Positions 37,006-45,048 of a DNA stretch of 64,000 bases are shown piece after piece. The DNA comes from Duganella sp. CF517 (GTDB lineage Bacteria; Pseudomonadota; Gammaproteobacteria; Burkholderiales; Burkholderiaceae_D). The DNA lies in contig NZ_FODC01000001.1 of assembly GCF_900110275.1 (NCBI RefSeq), positions 1,465,198 to 1,529,197 of the forward strand, given 5' to 3'. The position numbers were made by a program, and so were the translations under genes. Each line of letters begins with the position of its first letter. Within the stretch, counting starts at the first letter, position 1. Below the pieces are notes generated by a model. It was not told the origin of the DNA. It saw only the letters and a program-made list of their open reading frames with translations, and did no database searches.

Positions 37006-39021
37006 CTAGCGGGCCGACGCCAGCCTGCGCACCACTGCGACGAGCCGGTCGATCTCGTCGAAAGTGTTGTAGAACGCCAACGATGGCCGCACCGTCGTCT
37101 CCACGCCGAAACGCCGCAGGATCGGCTGCGCGCAATGGTGCCCGGTGCGCACGGCGATGCCCTCGTCGTTGAGCGCGTGACCGACCTCTTCCGTGGTGTA
37201 GCCGGCCAGCACGAACGACATCACGCTGGCCTTGTCGGCGGCCGTGCCGATCAGGCGCACGCCGTTGATCGCGCCCAGCTCGCGCATGCCGTACACCAGC
37301 AGCTCGTGCTCGTAGCGGGCGATGTTGTCGATGCCGATGCGCGTGACGTAGTCGATCGCCGCGCCCAGCCCGACGGCGTCGGCGATGTTGCCGGTGCCGG
37401 CCTCGAACTTGTTGGGGATGGGCTGGAACACGGTCTTGTCGAACGTGACGTCGGCGATCATGTTGCCGCCGCCCTGCCATGGCGGCATGTCCTCGAGCAC
37501 TTCGCGCTTGCCCCACAGCGCGCCGATGCCGGTCGGGCCGAACAGCTTGTGGCCGGAGAAGACGAAGAAATCGGCGCCGATGTCCTGCACGTCGATGCGC
37601 ATGTGCGAGACCGACTGCGCGCCGTCGACCAGGGTCCGGGCGCCGGCCCGCTTGGCGAGCTCGACGATTTCCTTGACCGGCGTGACCGTGCCCAGCGCGT
37701 TCGACACCTGCGTGACGGCGACGATTTTGGTGCGGTCGTTGAGCAGCTTGCGGTACTCGTCGAGCAAGACCTGGCCGCTGTCGTCGACCGGGATCACGCG
37801 CAGCCGCGCGCCCTTGGCGGCGGCCAGCTGCTGCCACGGCACGATGTTGGCGTGGTGCTCGAGGTTGGAGACGATGATCTCGTCGCCCTCGCCCACGTGT
37901 TGTCCGCCCCAGCTCTTGGCCACCAGGTTGATCGCCTCGGTGGTGCCGCGCACGAAGATGACCTCGTTGACGTCGGGAGCGTTGAGGAAGCGCCGCACCC
38001 GCTCGCGGGCGCCCTCGTAGGCGTCGGTCGCGCGCGCGGCGAGCTCGTGCGCGGCGCGGTGGATGTTCGAGTTCTCATGCGCGTAGAAATACGCGATGCG
38101 GTCGATCACCGACTGCGGCTTGTGGGTGGTGGCGGCGTTGTCGAACCAGACCAGCTGGCGGCCGTTGACCTTCTCCTGCAGGATCGGAAAATCGCGCCGC
38201 ACGGCGTGCACGTCGAACGGTGGATGGCGCTCGCCGCCGGCCAGTGGCGCGCCGCCGTGCGGCGCCGGCTTGGCCGGGGTGACGTAGCCGCTGGGCAGCA
38301 CCACCGCGTCGACGAAGTAATACCGCGGCGCTGGCGCTGGCGCCGCCGGCGCGGACGCGCCCGGCAAGCCGGTCACCGGTGGCGGCAGCGCGGCACCGGC
38401 CGGCGGCCGGGGCGACGGCAACGATGGCGTGGCGCCGTGCGGCGCCGGCGGCGCGCCGTCCGGCAAAGGCGACGACGGTGCGGAACGCTGCTGCGCCTGC
38501 GCCGTGGCGCCCGGCTGGCCGTAGCGCTCGCTCAAGAAATAGTACGACGACGCTTCGGCCGGCGCGCTCGCGCCGGCCGCCGTGGTCGGCACGTTCGGCA
38601 CGCCCAGCACGGCGCCGCCGTTGCGCGGCTCGTACGCGGGAATCGCGCCGAACGCCTTGTCGGGCACGCCGTTGCCGGCCTGCGCGGCCGGCAACAACGC
38701 CGGCGCCCGATTGCCCAGCGACAGCACCTGGGTCGGCGATCCGGAAATCAGGTTGGTGCCGGGAATCTGGCCCTGCGGGATCGGCGTGCCGGGCACGCCG
38801 GGACCGAAGCCGGCCGGGCTGACCAGCGGCGAACCGGGCGGCGCGATGTTGGCCGGCGCCTGCACGCCCGGCGCGCTCAATTGCCGGACGAACGGCGGCG
38901 CCGCAAAGAATTCGTTGGCCAGGCGCGCCAGCGCGGCCGCATCGAACGGCGCGCCGGACGGTTCGGGAACGCCGGCGGCACGGTCCGCCGGCAGGGAGAT
39001 GGGGGGCGAAAGGAGGCTCAC
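37006..39021 (-). CDS. Encapsulin-associated cysteine desulfurase (family 2A cargo) with long disordered N-terminus
   Basis: A 671-residue protein. Residues 268-671 form a SufS-type desulfurase: DFPILQEKVNGRQLVWFDNA, PLP lysine Lys492 in FSGHKLFGPTG, and active-site Cys630 in RTGHHCAQP. Residues 1-267 are a Pro/Ala/Gly-rich extension absent from housekeeping SufS. It contains one helix-like motif (LARLANEFFAAPPF, 31-44) and two Tyr-Tyr-Phe motifs (SSYYFLSERYG at 158-168; PRYYFVDAVVLPSGYV at 232-247). In characterised family 2A encapsulins such an N-terminal domain directs the desulfurase into the shell. The GTG at 39021 is 9 nt after the shell gene stop. It releases sulfur from cysteine as a persulfide, here inside the nanocompartment. 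Which motif binds the shell is inference. Confidence 0.93.
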   Translation of the reverse strand: MSLLSPPISLPADRAAGVPEPSGAPFDAAALARLANEFFAAPPFVRQLSAPGVQAPANIAPPGSPLVSPAGFGPGVPGTPIPQGQIPGTNLISGSPTQVLSLGNRAPALLPAAQAGNGVPDKAFGAIPAYEPRNGGAVLGVPNVPTTAAGASAPAEASSYYFLSERYGQPGATAQAQQRSAPSSPLPDGAPPAPHGATPSLPSPRPPAGAALPPPVTGLPGASAPAAPAPAPRYYFVDAVVLPSGYVTPAKPAPHGGAPLAGGERHPPFDVHAVRRDFPILQEKVNGRQLVWFDNAATTHKPQSVIDRIAYFYAHENSNIHRAAHELAARATDAYEGARERVRRFLNAPDVNEVIFVRGTTEAINLVAKSWGGQHVGEGDEIIVSNLEHHANIVPWQQLAAAKGARLRVIPVDDSGQVLLDEYRKLLNDRTKIVAVTQVSNALGTVTPVKEIVELAKRAGARTLVDGAQSVSHMRIDVQDIGADFFVFSGHKLFGPTGIGALWGKREVLEDMPPWQGGGNMIADVTFDKTVFQPIPNKFEAGTGNIADAVGLGAAIDYVTRIGIDNIARYEHELLVYGMRELGAINGVRLIGTAADKASVMSFVLAGYTTEEVGHALNDEGIAVRTGHHCAQPILRRFGVETTVRPSLAFYNTFDEIDRLVAVVRRLASAR

Positions 39022-39030
39022 GGCGCGCGC

Positions 39031-39963
39031 TTACTTGTAGGTGTCCGGATAGTCGTGGTACTTGTTGATCTCGACGTCGTCGAGCACGGCCAGCGCGTCG
39101 GAGGTCAGCACCGCGAGCGAGCAGTACAGCGAGATCAGGTACGACGAGATCGCATGGTTGTTGATGCCCATGAAGCGCACCGACAGGCCCGGGCTTTGCT
39201 CGCCCGGCAGACCCGGCTGGAACAGGCCGACCACGCCCTGGCGCTTGTCGCCGACGCGCAGCAGCAGGATCTTGCTCTTGCCGTCGGCCACCGGCACCTT
39301 GTCCGACGGGATCAGCGGAATGCCGCGCCAGGTGATGAACTGCGAGCCGAACAGGCTGATGGTCGGCGGCGGCGTGCCGCGGCGGGTGGCCTCGCGGCCG
39401 AAGGCGGCGATCGCCAGCGGATGGGTCAGGAAAAAGGCCGGCTCCTTCCACACCTTGGTCAGCAGCTCGTCGAGGTCGTCCGGCGTGGGCGCGCCCGTCA
39501 GCGGGAAGATGCGCTGCTCGTCGGTCACCTGGGCCAGCAGGCCGTAGTCGGGATTGTTGATCAGCTCGCTTTCCTGGTTTTCCTTGATGGTCTCGATCGT
39601 CAGGCGCAGTTGCTCCTTGATCTGGTCGTGCGGGCTGCTGTAGAGGTCGGAGACGCGGGTGTGCACGTCGAGCACGGTGGAGACGGCGTTGAGGAAGTAC
39701 TCGCGCGGATTTTCCTCGTAATCGACGTAGGTGCGCGGCAACTGGTTCTCTTGTTCGCGGGCGGTGCAGGTGACCTTGATCGCCTCCGGATTCTTGACCT
39801 TGTTGAGCCGGTAGATGCCCGCCTCCACCGGCACCCATTGCAGCAGATGGGTCAGCCAGCGCGGGCTGATGGTCTCGAGCTGGGGAACGGTCTTGGTCGC
39901 GTTCGCTAATTGCCGTGCTGCGTTATCGCCCAGCGCCGTGGTACCGCCTACAGTTGCCGACAT
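39031..39963 (-). CDS. srpI: Family 2A encapsulin shell protein (SrpI-like)
   Basis: A 310-residue HK97-fold shell protein of the SrpI type, once known as major membrane protein I. Typical segments are ARQLANATKTVPQLETISPR, WVPVEAGIYRLNKVKNP, FFLTHPLAIAAFGREATRRG, SLFGSQFITWRGIPLIPSDK and MGINNHAISSYLISLYCSLA, ending HDYPDTYK. Length is normal for family 2A, and the cyclic-nucleotide-binding insert of family 2B is absent. The ATG at 39963 begins a two-gene unit with the desulfurase, 9 nt apart, giving a shell gene directly ahead of its cargo. Copies would self-assemble into an icosahedral compartment around the desulfurase; the physiological role proposed for relatives is sulfur or cysteine storage under sulfur limitation. 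Confidence 0.95.
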   Translation of the reverse strand: MSATVGGTTALGDNAARQLANATKTVPQLETISPRWLTHLLQWVPVEAGIYRLNKVKNPEAIKVTCTAREQENQLPRTYVDYEENPREYFLNAVSTVLDVHTRVSDLYSSPHDQIKEQLRLTIETIKENQESELINNPDYGLLAQVTDEQRIFPLTGAPTPDDLDELLTKVWKEPAFFLTHPLAIAAFGREATRRGTPPPTISLFGSQFITWRGIPLIPSDKVPVADGKSKILLLRVGDKRQGVVGLFQPGLPGEQSPGLSVRFMGINNHAISSYLISLYCSLAVLTSDALAVLDDVEINKYHDYPDTYK

Positions 39964-40055
39964 CGTGACTCCATTTCAGTAAGGTGAAAAATCAAATAAG
40001 GTTATGCGGAAAATAACCGGGCCAGTATGGCGCTACTGATGAGTCAGCTCAACAT

Positions 40056-40368
40056 GCTATCGCCACCAATCCCCCCCGGGGGTCAGTGCCGACATTCAGA
40101 CACGGACTAATCCGTTCGCCTGCCGAGCTTGTGTCCGAATGTCGGCACTGACCCCGGGGATGGACGTGCTATCGCCACCAATCCCCCCCGGGGGTCAGCC
40201 CCCGGGGGTCAGTGCCGACATTCAGACACGGACTAATCCGTTCGCCTGCCGAGCTTGTGTCCGAATGTCGGCACTGACCCCGGGGATGCTGACCCCGGGG
40301 ATGGACGGACTAATCCGTTCGCCTGCCGAGCTTGTGTCCGAATGTCGGCACTGACCCCGGGGGGATGG
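40056..40368. repeat. Block of long palindromic (REP/BIME-like) repeats
   Basis: Two complete hairpin units and one partial copy. Unit A has 25-nt arms at 40079-40103 and 40131-40155 (GGGGTCAGTGCCGACATTC at the outer end, one mismatch) with a 27-nt loop that itself contains CGGACTAATCCG. Unit B has arms at 40205-40229 and 40257-40281. Copy C (40306-40358) retains the loop and right arm only. Flanks (GCTATCGCCACCAAT) are also duplicated with a 112-bp period, so a whole segment was copied, and small GGGGTCAG/CTGACCCC pieces are doubled around unit B. This is typical of mobile REP-like elements. The hairpins lie between the XRE and encapsulin genes and could slow transcription or stabilise mRNA ends. 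Confidence 0.88.
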
Positions 40369-40600
40369 AGCTGGCGTCGCCGACCATCTCGCCGCGCGTC
40401 AGCAAGGCGGACGGCGTCAGCTTGAGCGCCAGCGCCAACTTTTCCACCGTCAGCAGCGAGGCGATCACGCGGCCCCGCTCGATCTCGCCGACATATGAGC
40501 GGTTCAGGTTGGAGTTCTCGGCCAGCTGTTCCTGCGACCATCCCTGCGCCTCGCGCAGTTGCCGCACGCCGATGCCGAAGCTGCGCACCAGGCTGGTCAT
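40310..40600 (-). CDS. XRE-family transcriptional regulator, 3' end overwritten by repeat
   Basis: A 96-residue protein with one Cro/C1-type helix-turn-helix: GIGVRQLREAQGWSQEQLAE, then SNLNRSYVGEIERGR and LTVEKLALALKL. Residues 1-79 or so are normal for small XRE regulators. Residues 81-96 (PGSVPTFGHKLGRRTD) are encoded by repeat copy C, which also supplies the TAG stop. The DNA-binding domain is intact, so function may persist. It lies 16 nt after the serine acetyltransferase gene and upstream of the encapsulin gene, and may control the operon, perhaps in response to cysteine or sulfur status. Confidence 0.85.
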   Translation of the reverse strand: MTSLVRSFGIGVRQLREAQGWSQEQLAENSNLNRSYVGEIERGRVIASLLTVEKLALALKLTPSALLTRGEMVGDASSIPPGSVPTFGHKLGRRTD

Positions 40601-40616
40601 CGGTCCGCCCCGCCGC

Positions 40617-41564
40617 TCATGCCGCCGCGATGCCGTTGGCGAAGGCGCCCACGCGCGATTCGGCCTGGGCGATGCGGCCGCCCGGCGGCACGTCGTGCGT
40701 CAGCCAGACATTGCCGCCGATGATGGCGCCCTTGCCGATCGTGATCAGGCCGAGCACCGTGGCGCCGGCGTAGATGACGACGTCGTCCTCGACCACCGGG
40801 TGGCGCGGCAAGCCTTTTTGCAGGTTGCCGTCGGCGTCGGTCGGGAAGCGCTTGGCGCCGAGCGTGACGGCCTGGTACAGCCGCACGCGCGCGCCGATGA
40901 CGGCGGTCTCGCCGATCACCACGCCGGTGCCGTGGCCGATGAAGAAGCCGGGGCCGATGCGCGCGCCGGGATGGATGTCGATGCCGGTGGCGCCGTGCGC
41001 CAGCTCGGCGACGATGCGGGCAAGTAACGTCAGCCCGAGCGTGTAGAACTGGTGGGCGATGCGGTAATGGATCATCGCCAGCACGCCCGGGTAGCACAGC
41101 AGCACCTCGTCGACGCTGCGCGCGGCCGGGTCGCCCTGGTAGGCGGCCATGACGTCGCTGTCGAGCAGCGCGCGGATCGCCGGCAGCGCGGCGGCGAAGC
41201 GGCGCACCGCGTCCAGCGCCGCGTGGTCGATGTCGTGCCCGATGCTGGCGTCGACTGCGCGCAATGGTTCGCCGCGCAGGCCGGCGTTGTAGGTCAACTC
41301 GCGCCGCACCTGCTTGAGCAGCGCGTGCAGCACACCGTCAAGCGCGTGGGCGACGTGGAAGTCCTCGCTTTCCTGGCGCAGGTCGGGCGGGCCCAGGCGC
41401 ATCGGAAACAGCACGCCCTTGAGGCTGTCGATGATGGCCGCCAAGGCGTTACGCGAGGGGAATTCACGCCCGCCCGGTTCGCTGCCGCGGCTTTGTTGCT
41501 GGCGCCAGCGGTGGCGCGCCTCGTGCAGCGATTGCACGATGGTGGTGATGTCGAAAGTGGCCAC
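40617..41564 (-). CDS. epsC: Serine O-acetyltransferase (EpsC type)
   Basis: A 315-residue enzyme that acetylates L-serine to O-acetylserine, the direct precursor of cysteine. A long N-terminal helical domain (1-185) is followed by the left-handed beta-helix: GATGIDIHPGARIGPGFFIG, catalytic His211 in GHGTGVVIGE, then YQAVTLGAKRFP and a C-terminal THDVPPGGRIAQ. The start is GTG at 41564 with GAGGA at about 8 nt. The C-terminal tail is short, without the usual Ile end that binds cysteine synthase. It sits 34 nt after the rhodanese gene. In family 2A encapsulin operons such an enzyme is a frequent companion, linking cysteine synthesis to the desulfurase that consumes it. Confidence 0.92.
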   Translation of the reverse strand: MATFDITTIVQSLHEARHRWRQQQSRGSEPGGREFPSRNALAAIIDSLKGVLFPMRLGPPDLRQESEDFHVAHALDGVLHALLKQVRRELTYNAGLRGEPLRAVDASIGHDIDHAALDAVRRFAAALPAIRALLDSDVMAAYQGDPAARSVDEVLLCYPGVLAMIHYRIAHQFYTLGLTLLARIVAELAHGATGIDIHPGARIGPGFFIGHGTGVVIGETAVIGARVRLYQAVTLGAKRFPTDADGNLQKGLPRHPVVEDDVVIYAGATVLGLITIGKGAIIGGNVWLTHDVPPGGRIAQAESRVGAFANGIAAA

Positions 41565-41598
41565 GCTGTCCTCGTCCCGAAATGGTTGGTGGTACGGT

Positions 41599-42069
41599 TC
41601 AGTCCTGCACCCACGGCAGCCCGTGGAAGCGCCAGCCGTCGGCCTTGCCGCGCTGTTGGCGCGCGTCGAGCTCGCCCTCGAAGCCTTCGAGCACGTTGAA
41701 GACGTTGCCGAGTCCCGCCTTGGTGGCCGCTTCGGCCGCCAGCGCCGAACGCTTGCCGCTGCGGCACAGCAGCAGGACCACCGCGTCCTTGCCGCCGACT
41801 TTGCTCTCGAGCTCGCGCACGAAGCGCGGATTGCGCGTCAGCGCGGTGCCGGTGGCCCACGGCACGTGCAAGCTGTCGGCGACGTGACCGACGAATTTGC
41901 GCTCCTCGCCGGTGCGCACGTCGACCAGCAGCACGTCCTTGGCGGAGAACAGTTCCCACGCGAGCGCCGGGGCGACGCCGCCGGCATACGGCAATTGGGA
42001 CGCGGCCGCATCGGCCTTGATCGATGCCAGCACTGGAGGCAGCGCCGGCGAGAGGACGTCAACGGACAT
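41599..42069 (-). CDS. Rhodanese-like sulfurtransferase
   Basis: A 156-residue single-domain rhodanese. The active-site loop is CRSGKR with Cys102 (LLLCRSGKRSALAAEAA). LLVDVRTGEERKFVGHV is the typical entry segment, and the C-terminus DGWRFHGLPW is usual for this subfamily. It carries sulfane sulfur as a persulfide and may take sulfur from, or pass it to, the desulfurase. It is the first gene of the encapsulin operon. The 209 nt before its ATG (42070-42278) should hold the operon promoter. No operator could be assigned with confidence. Confidence 0.9.
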   Translation of the reverse strand: MSVDVLSPALPPVLASIKADAAASQLPYAGGVAPALAWELFSAKDVLLVDVRTGEERKFVGHVADSLHVPWATGTALTRNPRFVRELESKVGGKDAVVLLLCRSGKRSALAAEAATKAGLGNVFNVLEGFEGELDARQQRGKADGWRFHGLPWVQD

Positions 42070-42278
42070 AGGAGGACCTTATGATGGCGTGATTGGTGGA
42101 TAGCCGTCGATGGCGATGGACGGCTTGCGGAATGAAATATACGTTCGGCCGAAGTGAAACAAAACGAATAAAATCAACTTCACAAAGACGAAAACCGTCT
42201 ATGCGACGGCATGCCGCGCGCGCGGACGGCCCGGCGGCGCCGGCCTTGCAGGGGAAATGGCGGCCGCGCGGCCGCTCG

Positions 42279-43934
42279 TCAGGCTTCGGCGCAGGCCGGA
42301 CGCGGCACGGCTGGCGCGCTGTCCGCTGGCGGCGGCGGCGGCGGTGAAACCCGGTCGCGGCCCTGGCGTTTGGCGGCGTACAGCGCGGCGTCGGCCGCTT
42401 CGATCAGCGAGCCGCCGCCATCGCCCTGGACGGGGACACCGGCGACCACGCCGGCGCTGATGGTGACGATACCGAAATCGCTGCCGCGATGCGGCGCCTG
42501 CAACGCGCGCACCGCCGCGCAGATGCCCTCGGCGACGGCGCGGGCGCCGTCCAGATTGGTGTTGGCCAGAAAGACCACGAACTCTTCGCCGCCGAAGCGC
42601 GCGGCGACGTCGGCGCCGCGCTGCGCGGCCCGCGCCACGACATCGCTGACCAGCTTGAGGCAGGCGTCGCCGGCCGGGTGGCCGTAGGTGTCGTTGTAGC
42701 GCTTGAAAAAGTCGACGTCGAGCATGATCAGCGCCACCGGCAGGGCGTCGCGCGCGGCGCGCGCCAGTTCGCCCGCGAGCCGCTCGTCGAGGTAGCGGCG
42801 GTTCTTCAAGCCGGTCAGCGCGTCGGTGGTGGCGATCAACTCCAGCTTGCCGACGCTGTCCTCCAGCGCGGCGCGCGAATTGCGCAGTTCGACCTCCAGG
42901 CGGTCCCGCAGGCTGATCTGGCGGAACAGCCGCGCGCCCAGCCATCCCAGCGTGGCCAGCAACACCGCCAGCGCGCCGCACTGGCGCCAGGTATCGATCC
43001 ACCATTGGGCGTAGATTTCCTGTTTCGCCAGCGAGGCCGCGATCACCAGCGGATAGCCGCGCACGCGCCGGAAGCTGTACAGCCGCTCGACCTGGTCGAC
43101 CAGCGCCACCCGCATCACCGTGCCGCTGTCGTGCCCCTGGTCGACCAGCGTGAACACGGCCCCGCCCTTGAGGCTGCTGCCGGTGACGTCGGTCAGCATC
43201 GGCCGGCGCGCGATCAGGGTGCCGTCGTCGAGCGCGATGAAAATGCCGCCGGCCTTGCCGATGTCGAAGCCGTTGTAGTAGTGCTGGAAGTAATCGGTGC
43301 GGATGGTCGCCAGCACCACGCCGGCGAACGAACCGTCGGGATGGTTGATGCGGCGCGACACCGGCAGTATCCACAGGCCCGACGAGCGGCTGCGCACCGG
43401 CACGCCGATATGCAGGCCGCGGTCGGTGTGCGTCTGGTGATACTTGAAATAGGGCCGGTCGGCGTTGTTGGCGCCGGGCTCGACCTGGTCGAGCGAGGTG
43501 ATCACCCAGCGGCCTTGTTCATCGTAGACGAAGATGCCCAGCAGGCCACGGGTTTGCGCCACCCGCGCCTTGAGCAGCGCGTGCAGGCGCGGGAAATTGG
43601 ACGGGCCGGTGCCGTCCACCTCGGCGCGTTCGACCACGCCGAATAGCACCGACGAGACGATGTCGACCGTGCGCTCCGCGTGCTCGGCGGTCGCGCGGGC
43701 GATATTGACGGTGGCGCGCCGGCTCTCGTCGAGCTGGCTCTGGCGGGCGCCGCTGCGGTAGGCGAATTGCAGCCCGCAGATGGCGCAGATGACGAAGATC
43801 AGGAAAAACGACGCGGCGCGGCCCACCGGCCGTTTTTTCCCCTCGAGCTGCACCAGCGTCGATGCGGACGCGCCGCCGGCGCCGGCGGGCGGCGGCGCGG
43901 CGGGGGCGAATTCGTTGGCGGCGGACTGCGGCAT
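42279..43934 (-). CDS. Membrane diguanylate cyclase with dCache sensor
   Basis: A 551-residue protein. Membrane helices lie at about 42-60 (FFLIFVICAICGLQFAY) and about 305-325 (ALAVLLATLGWLGARLF). They flank a periplasmic double-Cache domain (GIFVYDEQGRWVITS, NNADRPYFKYHQTH, SRRINHPDGSFAGVVLA). The cytoplasmic GGDEF domain has the active GGEEF site (ARFGGEEFVVFLA) and the RGAD inhibitory site five residues before it. It should make cyclic di-GMP in response to an external small molecule such as an amino or carboxylic acid. The tail is a Pro-rich linker. Confidence 0.92.
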   Translation of the reverse strand: MPQSAANEFAPAAPPPAGAGGASASTLVQLEGKKRPVGRAASFFLIFVICAICGLQFAYRSGARQSQLDESRRATVNIARATAEHAERTVDIVSSVLFGVVERAEVDGTGPSNFPRLHALLKARVAQTRGLLGIFVYDEQGRWVITSLDQVEPGANNADRPYFKYHQTHTDRGLHIGVPVRSRSSGLWILPVSRRINHPDGSFAGVVLATIRTDYFQHYYNGFDIGKAGGIFIALDDGTLIARRPMLTDVTGSSLKGGAVFTLVDQGHDSGTVMRVALVDQVERLYSFRRVRGYPLVIAASLAKQEIYAQWWIDTWRQCGALAVLLATLGWLGARLFRQISLRDRLEVELRNSRAALEDSVGKLELIATTDALTGLKNRRYLDERLAGELARAARDALPVALIMLDVDFFKRYNDTYGHPAGDACLKLVSDVVARAAQRGADVAARFGGEEFVVFLANTNLDGARAVAEGICAAVRALQAPHRGSDFGIVTISAGVVAGVPVQGDGGGSLIEAADAALYAAKRQGRDRVSPPPPPPADSAPAVPRPACAEA

Positions 43935-44051
43935 ACTTCCCTTGGGCTATTTTTACGGAATAAAAACGCGGCGGGGGTTGGGCCTCGTCATGCGATCATA
44001 ACAGGATTACTTTCCTCGAAGTAATTTTGTGTCGAATTACCCACGGCGGCG

Positions 44052-44930
44052 TCACATGGCGTCCAGCCGCGCCAGCGTGTCGGCGTCGAGGCGCAAGGCG
44101 CCGGCGGCGACGTTGTCGCGCAGGTGCGCCACCGACGAGGTGCCGGGAATGACCAGGATGTTGGGCGAGCGCTGCAGCAGCCAGGCCAGCGCCACCTGCA
44201 TCGGCTGGGCGCCCAGCGCGGCCGCCGCCGCGCTCAGCGCGTCGGACTGCAACGGCGAGAAGCCGCCCAGCGGGAAGAACGGCACGTAGGCGATGCCATC
44301 GGCCGCCAGCGCGTCGATCAGCGCGTCGTCGCCGCGATGGGCCAGGTTGTACTGGTTTTGCACGCAGACGATCCCGGTGATCGCGCGCGCCTCGGCCACC
44401 TGCGCGGCGCTGACGTTGCTCACGCCGATATGGCGGATCAGTCCCTCCTCCTTGAGGCGCGCCATCGCCGCGATCGCCTCGCCGATCGGCGAACCATCCG
44501 GGCCTTGCACGCCCGGCGCGCGGTAGTTGACCACGTCGAGCGCCTCCAGTCGCAGGTTGCGCAGGTTGTCGTGGACCGCGTCGCGCAGTTGTTGCGGCGA
44601 GGCCGCCGTCAGCCACGACTGGTCGGCGCCGCGCACGAAGCCGACCTTGGTGACGATGGTCAACCCGTCGCGGTACGGGTGCAACGCTTCGCCGATGATC
44701 TGGTTGGTCACGTGCGGCCCGTAAAAGTCCGAGGTGTCGATGTGGTTGATGCCCAGCTCGATCGCCTCGCGCAGCACGGCCACGGCGGCGGCGCGGTCCT
44801 TCGGCGGCCCCCACACATGCGGGCCGGCCAGCTGCATGGCGCCGTAGCCGACGCGGTTGAAGCGGATGCCGCTGCCGGCGGGGCTGAACTGGTCGGCGGA
44901 TGGGGAATACGTACGCATGCTCGGGTTCAT
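44052..44930 (-). CDS. Aldo/keto reductase
   Basis: A 292-residue AKR enzyme of the YdbC-like group: FNRVGYGAMQLAGPHVWGPP, catalytic HIDTSDFYGPHVTNQ, TIVTKVGFVRG, and VIPGTSSVAHLRDNVAAGAL. In place of the usual HxxD/HR segment it has VVNYRAPG, so the catalytic His is replaced, as in some relatives. GGAGATCGAC precedes the ATG at 44930; the frame is open further upstream but overlaps the divergent LysR gene. The substrate is unknown. Confidence 0.88.
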   Translation of the reverse strand: MNPSMRTYSPSADQFSPAGSGIRFNRVGYGAMQLAGPHVWGPPKDRAAAVAVLREAIELGINHIDTSDFYGPHVTNQIIGEALHPYRDGLTIVTKVGFVRGADQSWLTAASPQQLRDAVHDNLRNLRLEALDVVNYRAPGVQGPDGSPIGEAIAAMARLKEEGLIRHIGVSNVSAAQVAEARAITGIVCVQNQYNLAHRGDDALIDALAADGIAYVPFFPLGGFSPLQSDALSAAAAALGAQPMQVALAWLLQRSPNILVIPGTSSVAHLRDNVAAGALRLDADTLARLDAM

Positions 44931-45048
44931 GTCGATCTCCTCGGGTGTGGTGTGAACATGGACCCATGGTAGCGGCTGCGCGGGCGTGTGATAATGGGGG
45001 CAATGCCGCACGGGCTGTACGAAATTCCGCACAATCGAGAACGCCGCC

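Noticed and set aside
40056..40368. CRISPR array
   Set aside because: The repeats are long hairpins with identical rather than variable intervening DNA, only two or three copies, and no cas genes nearby.
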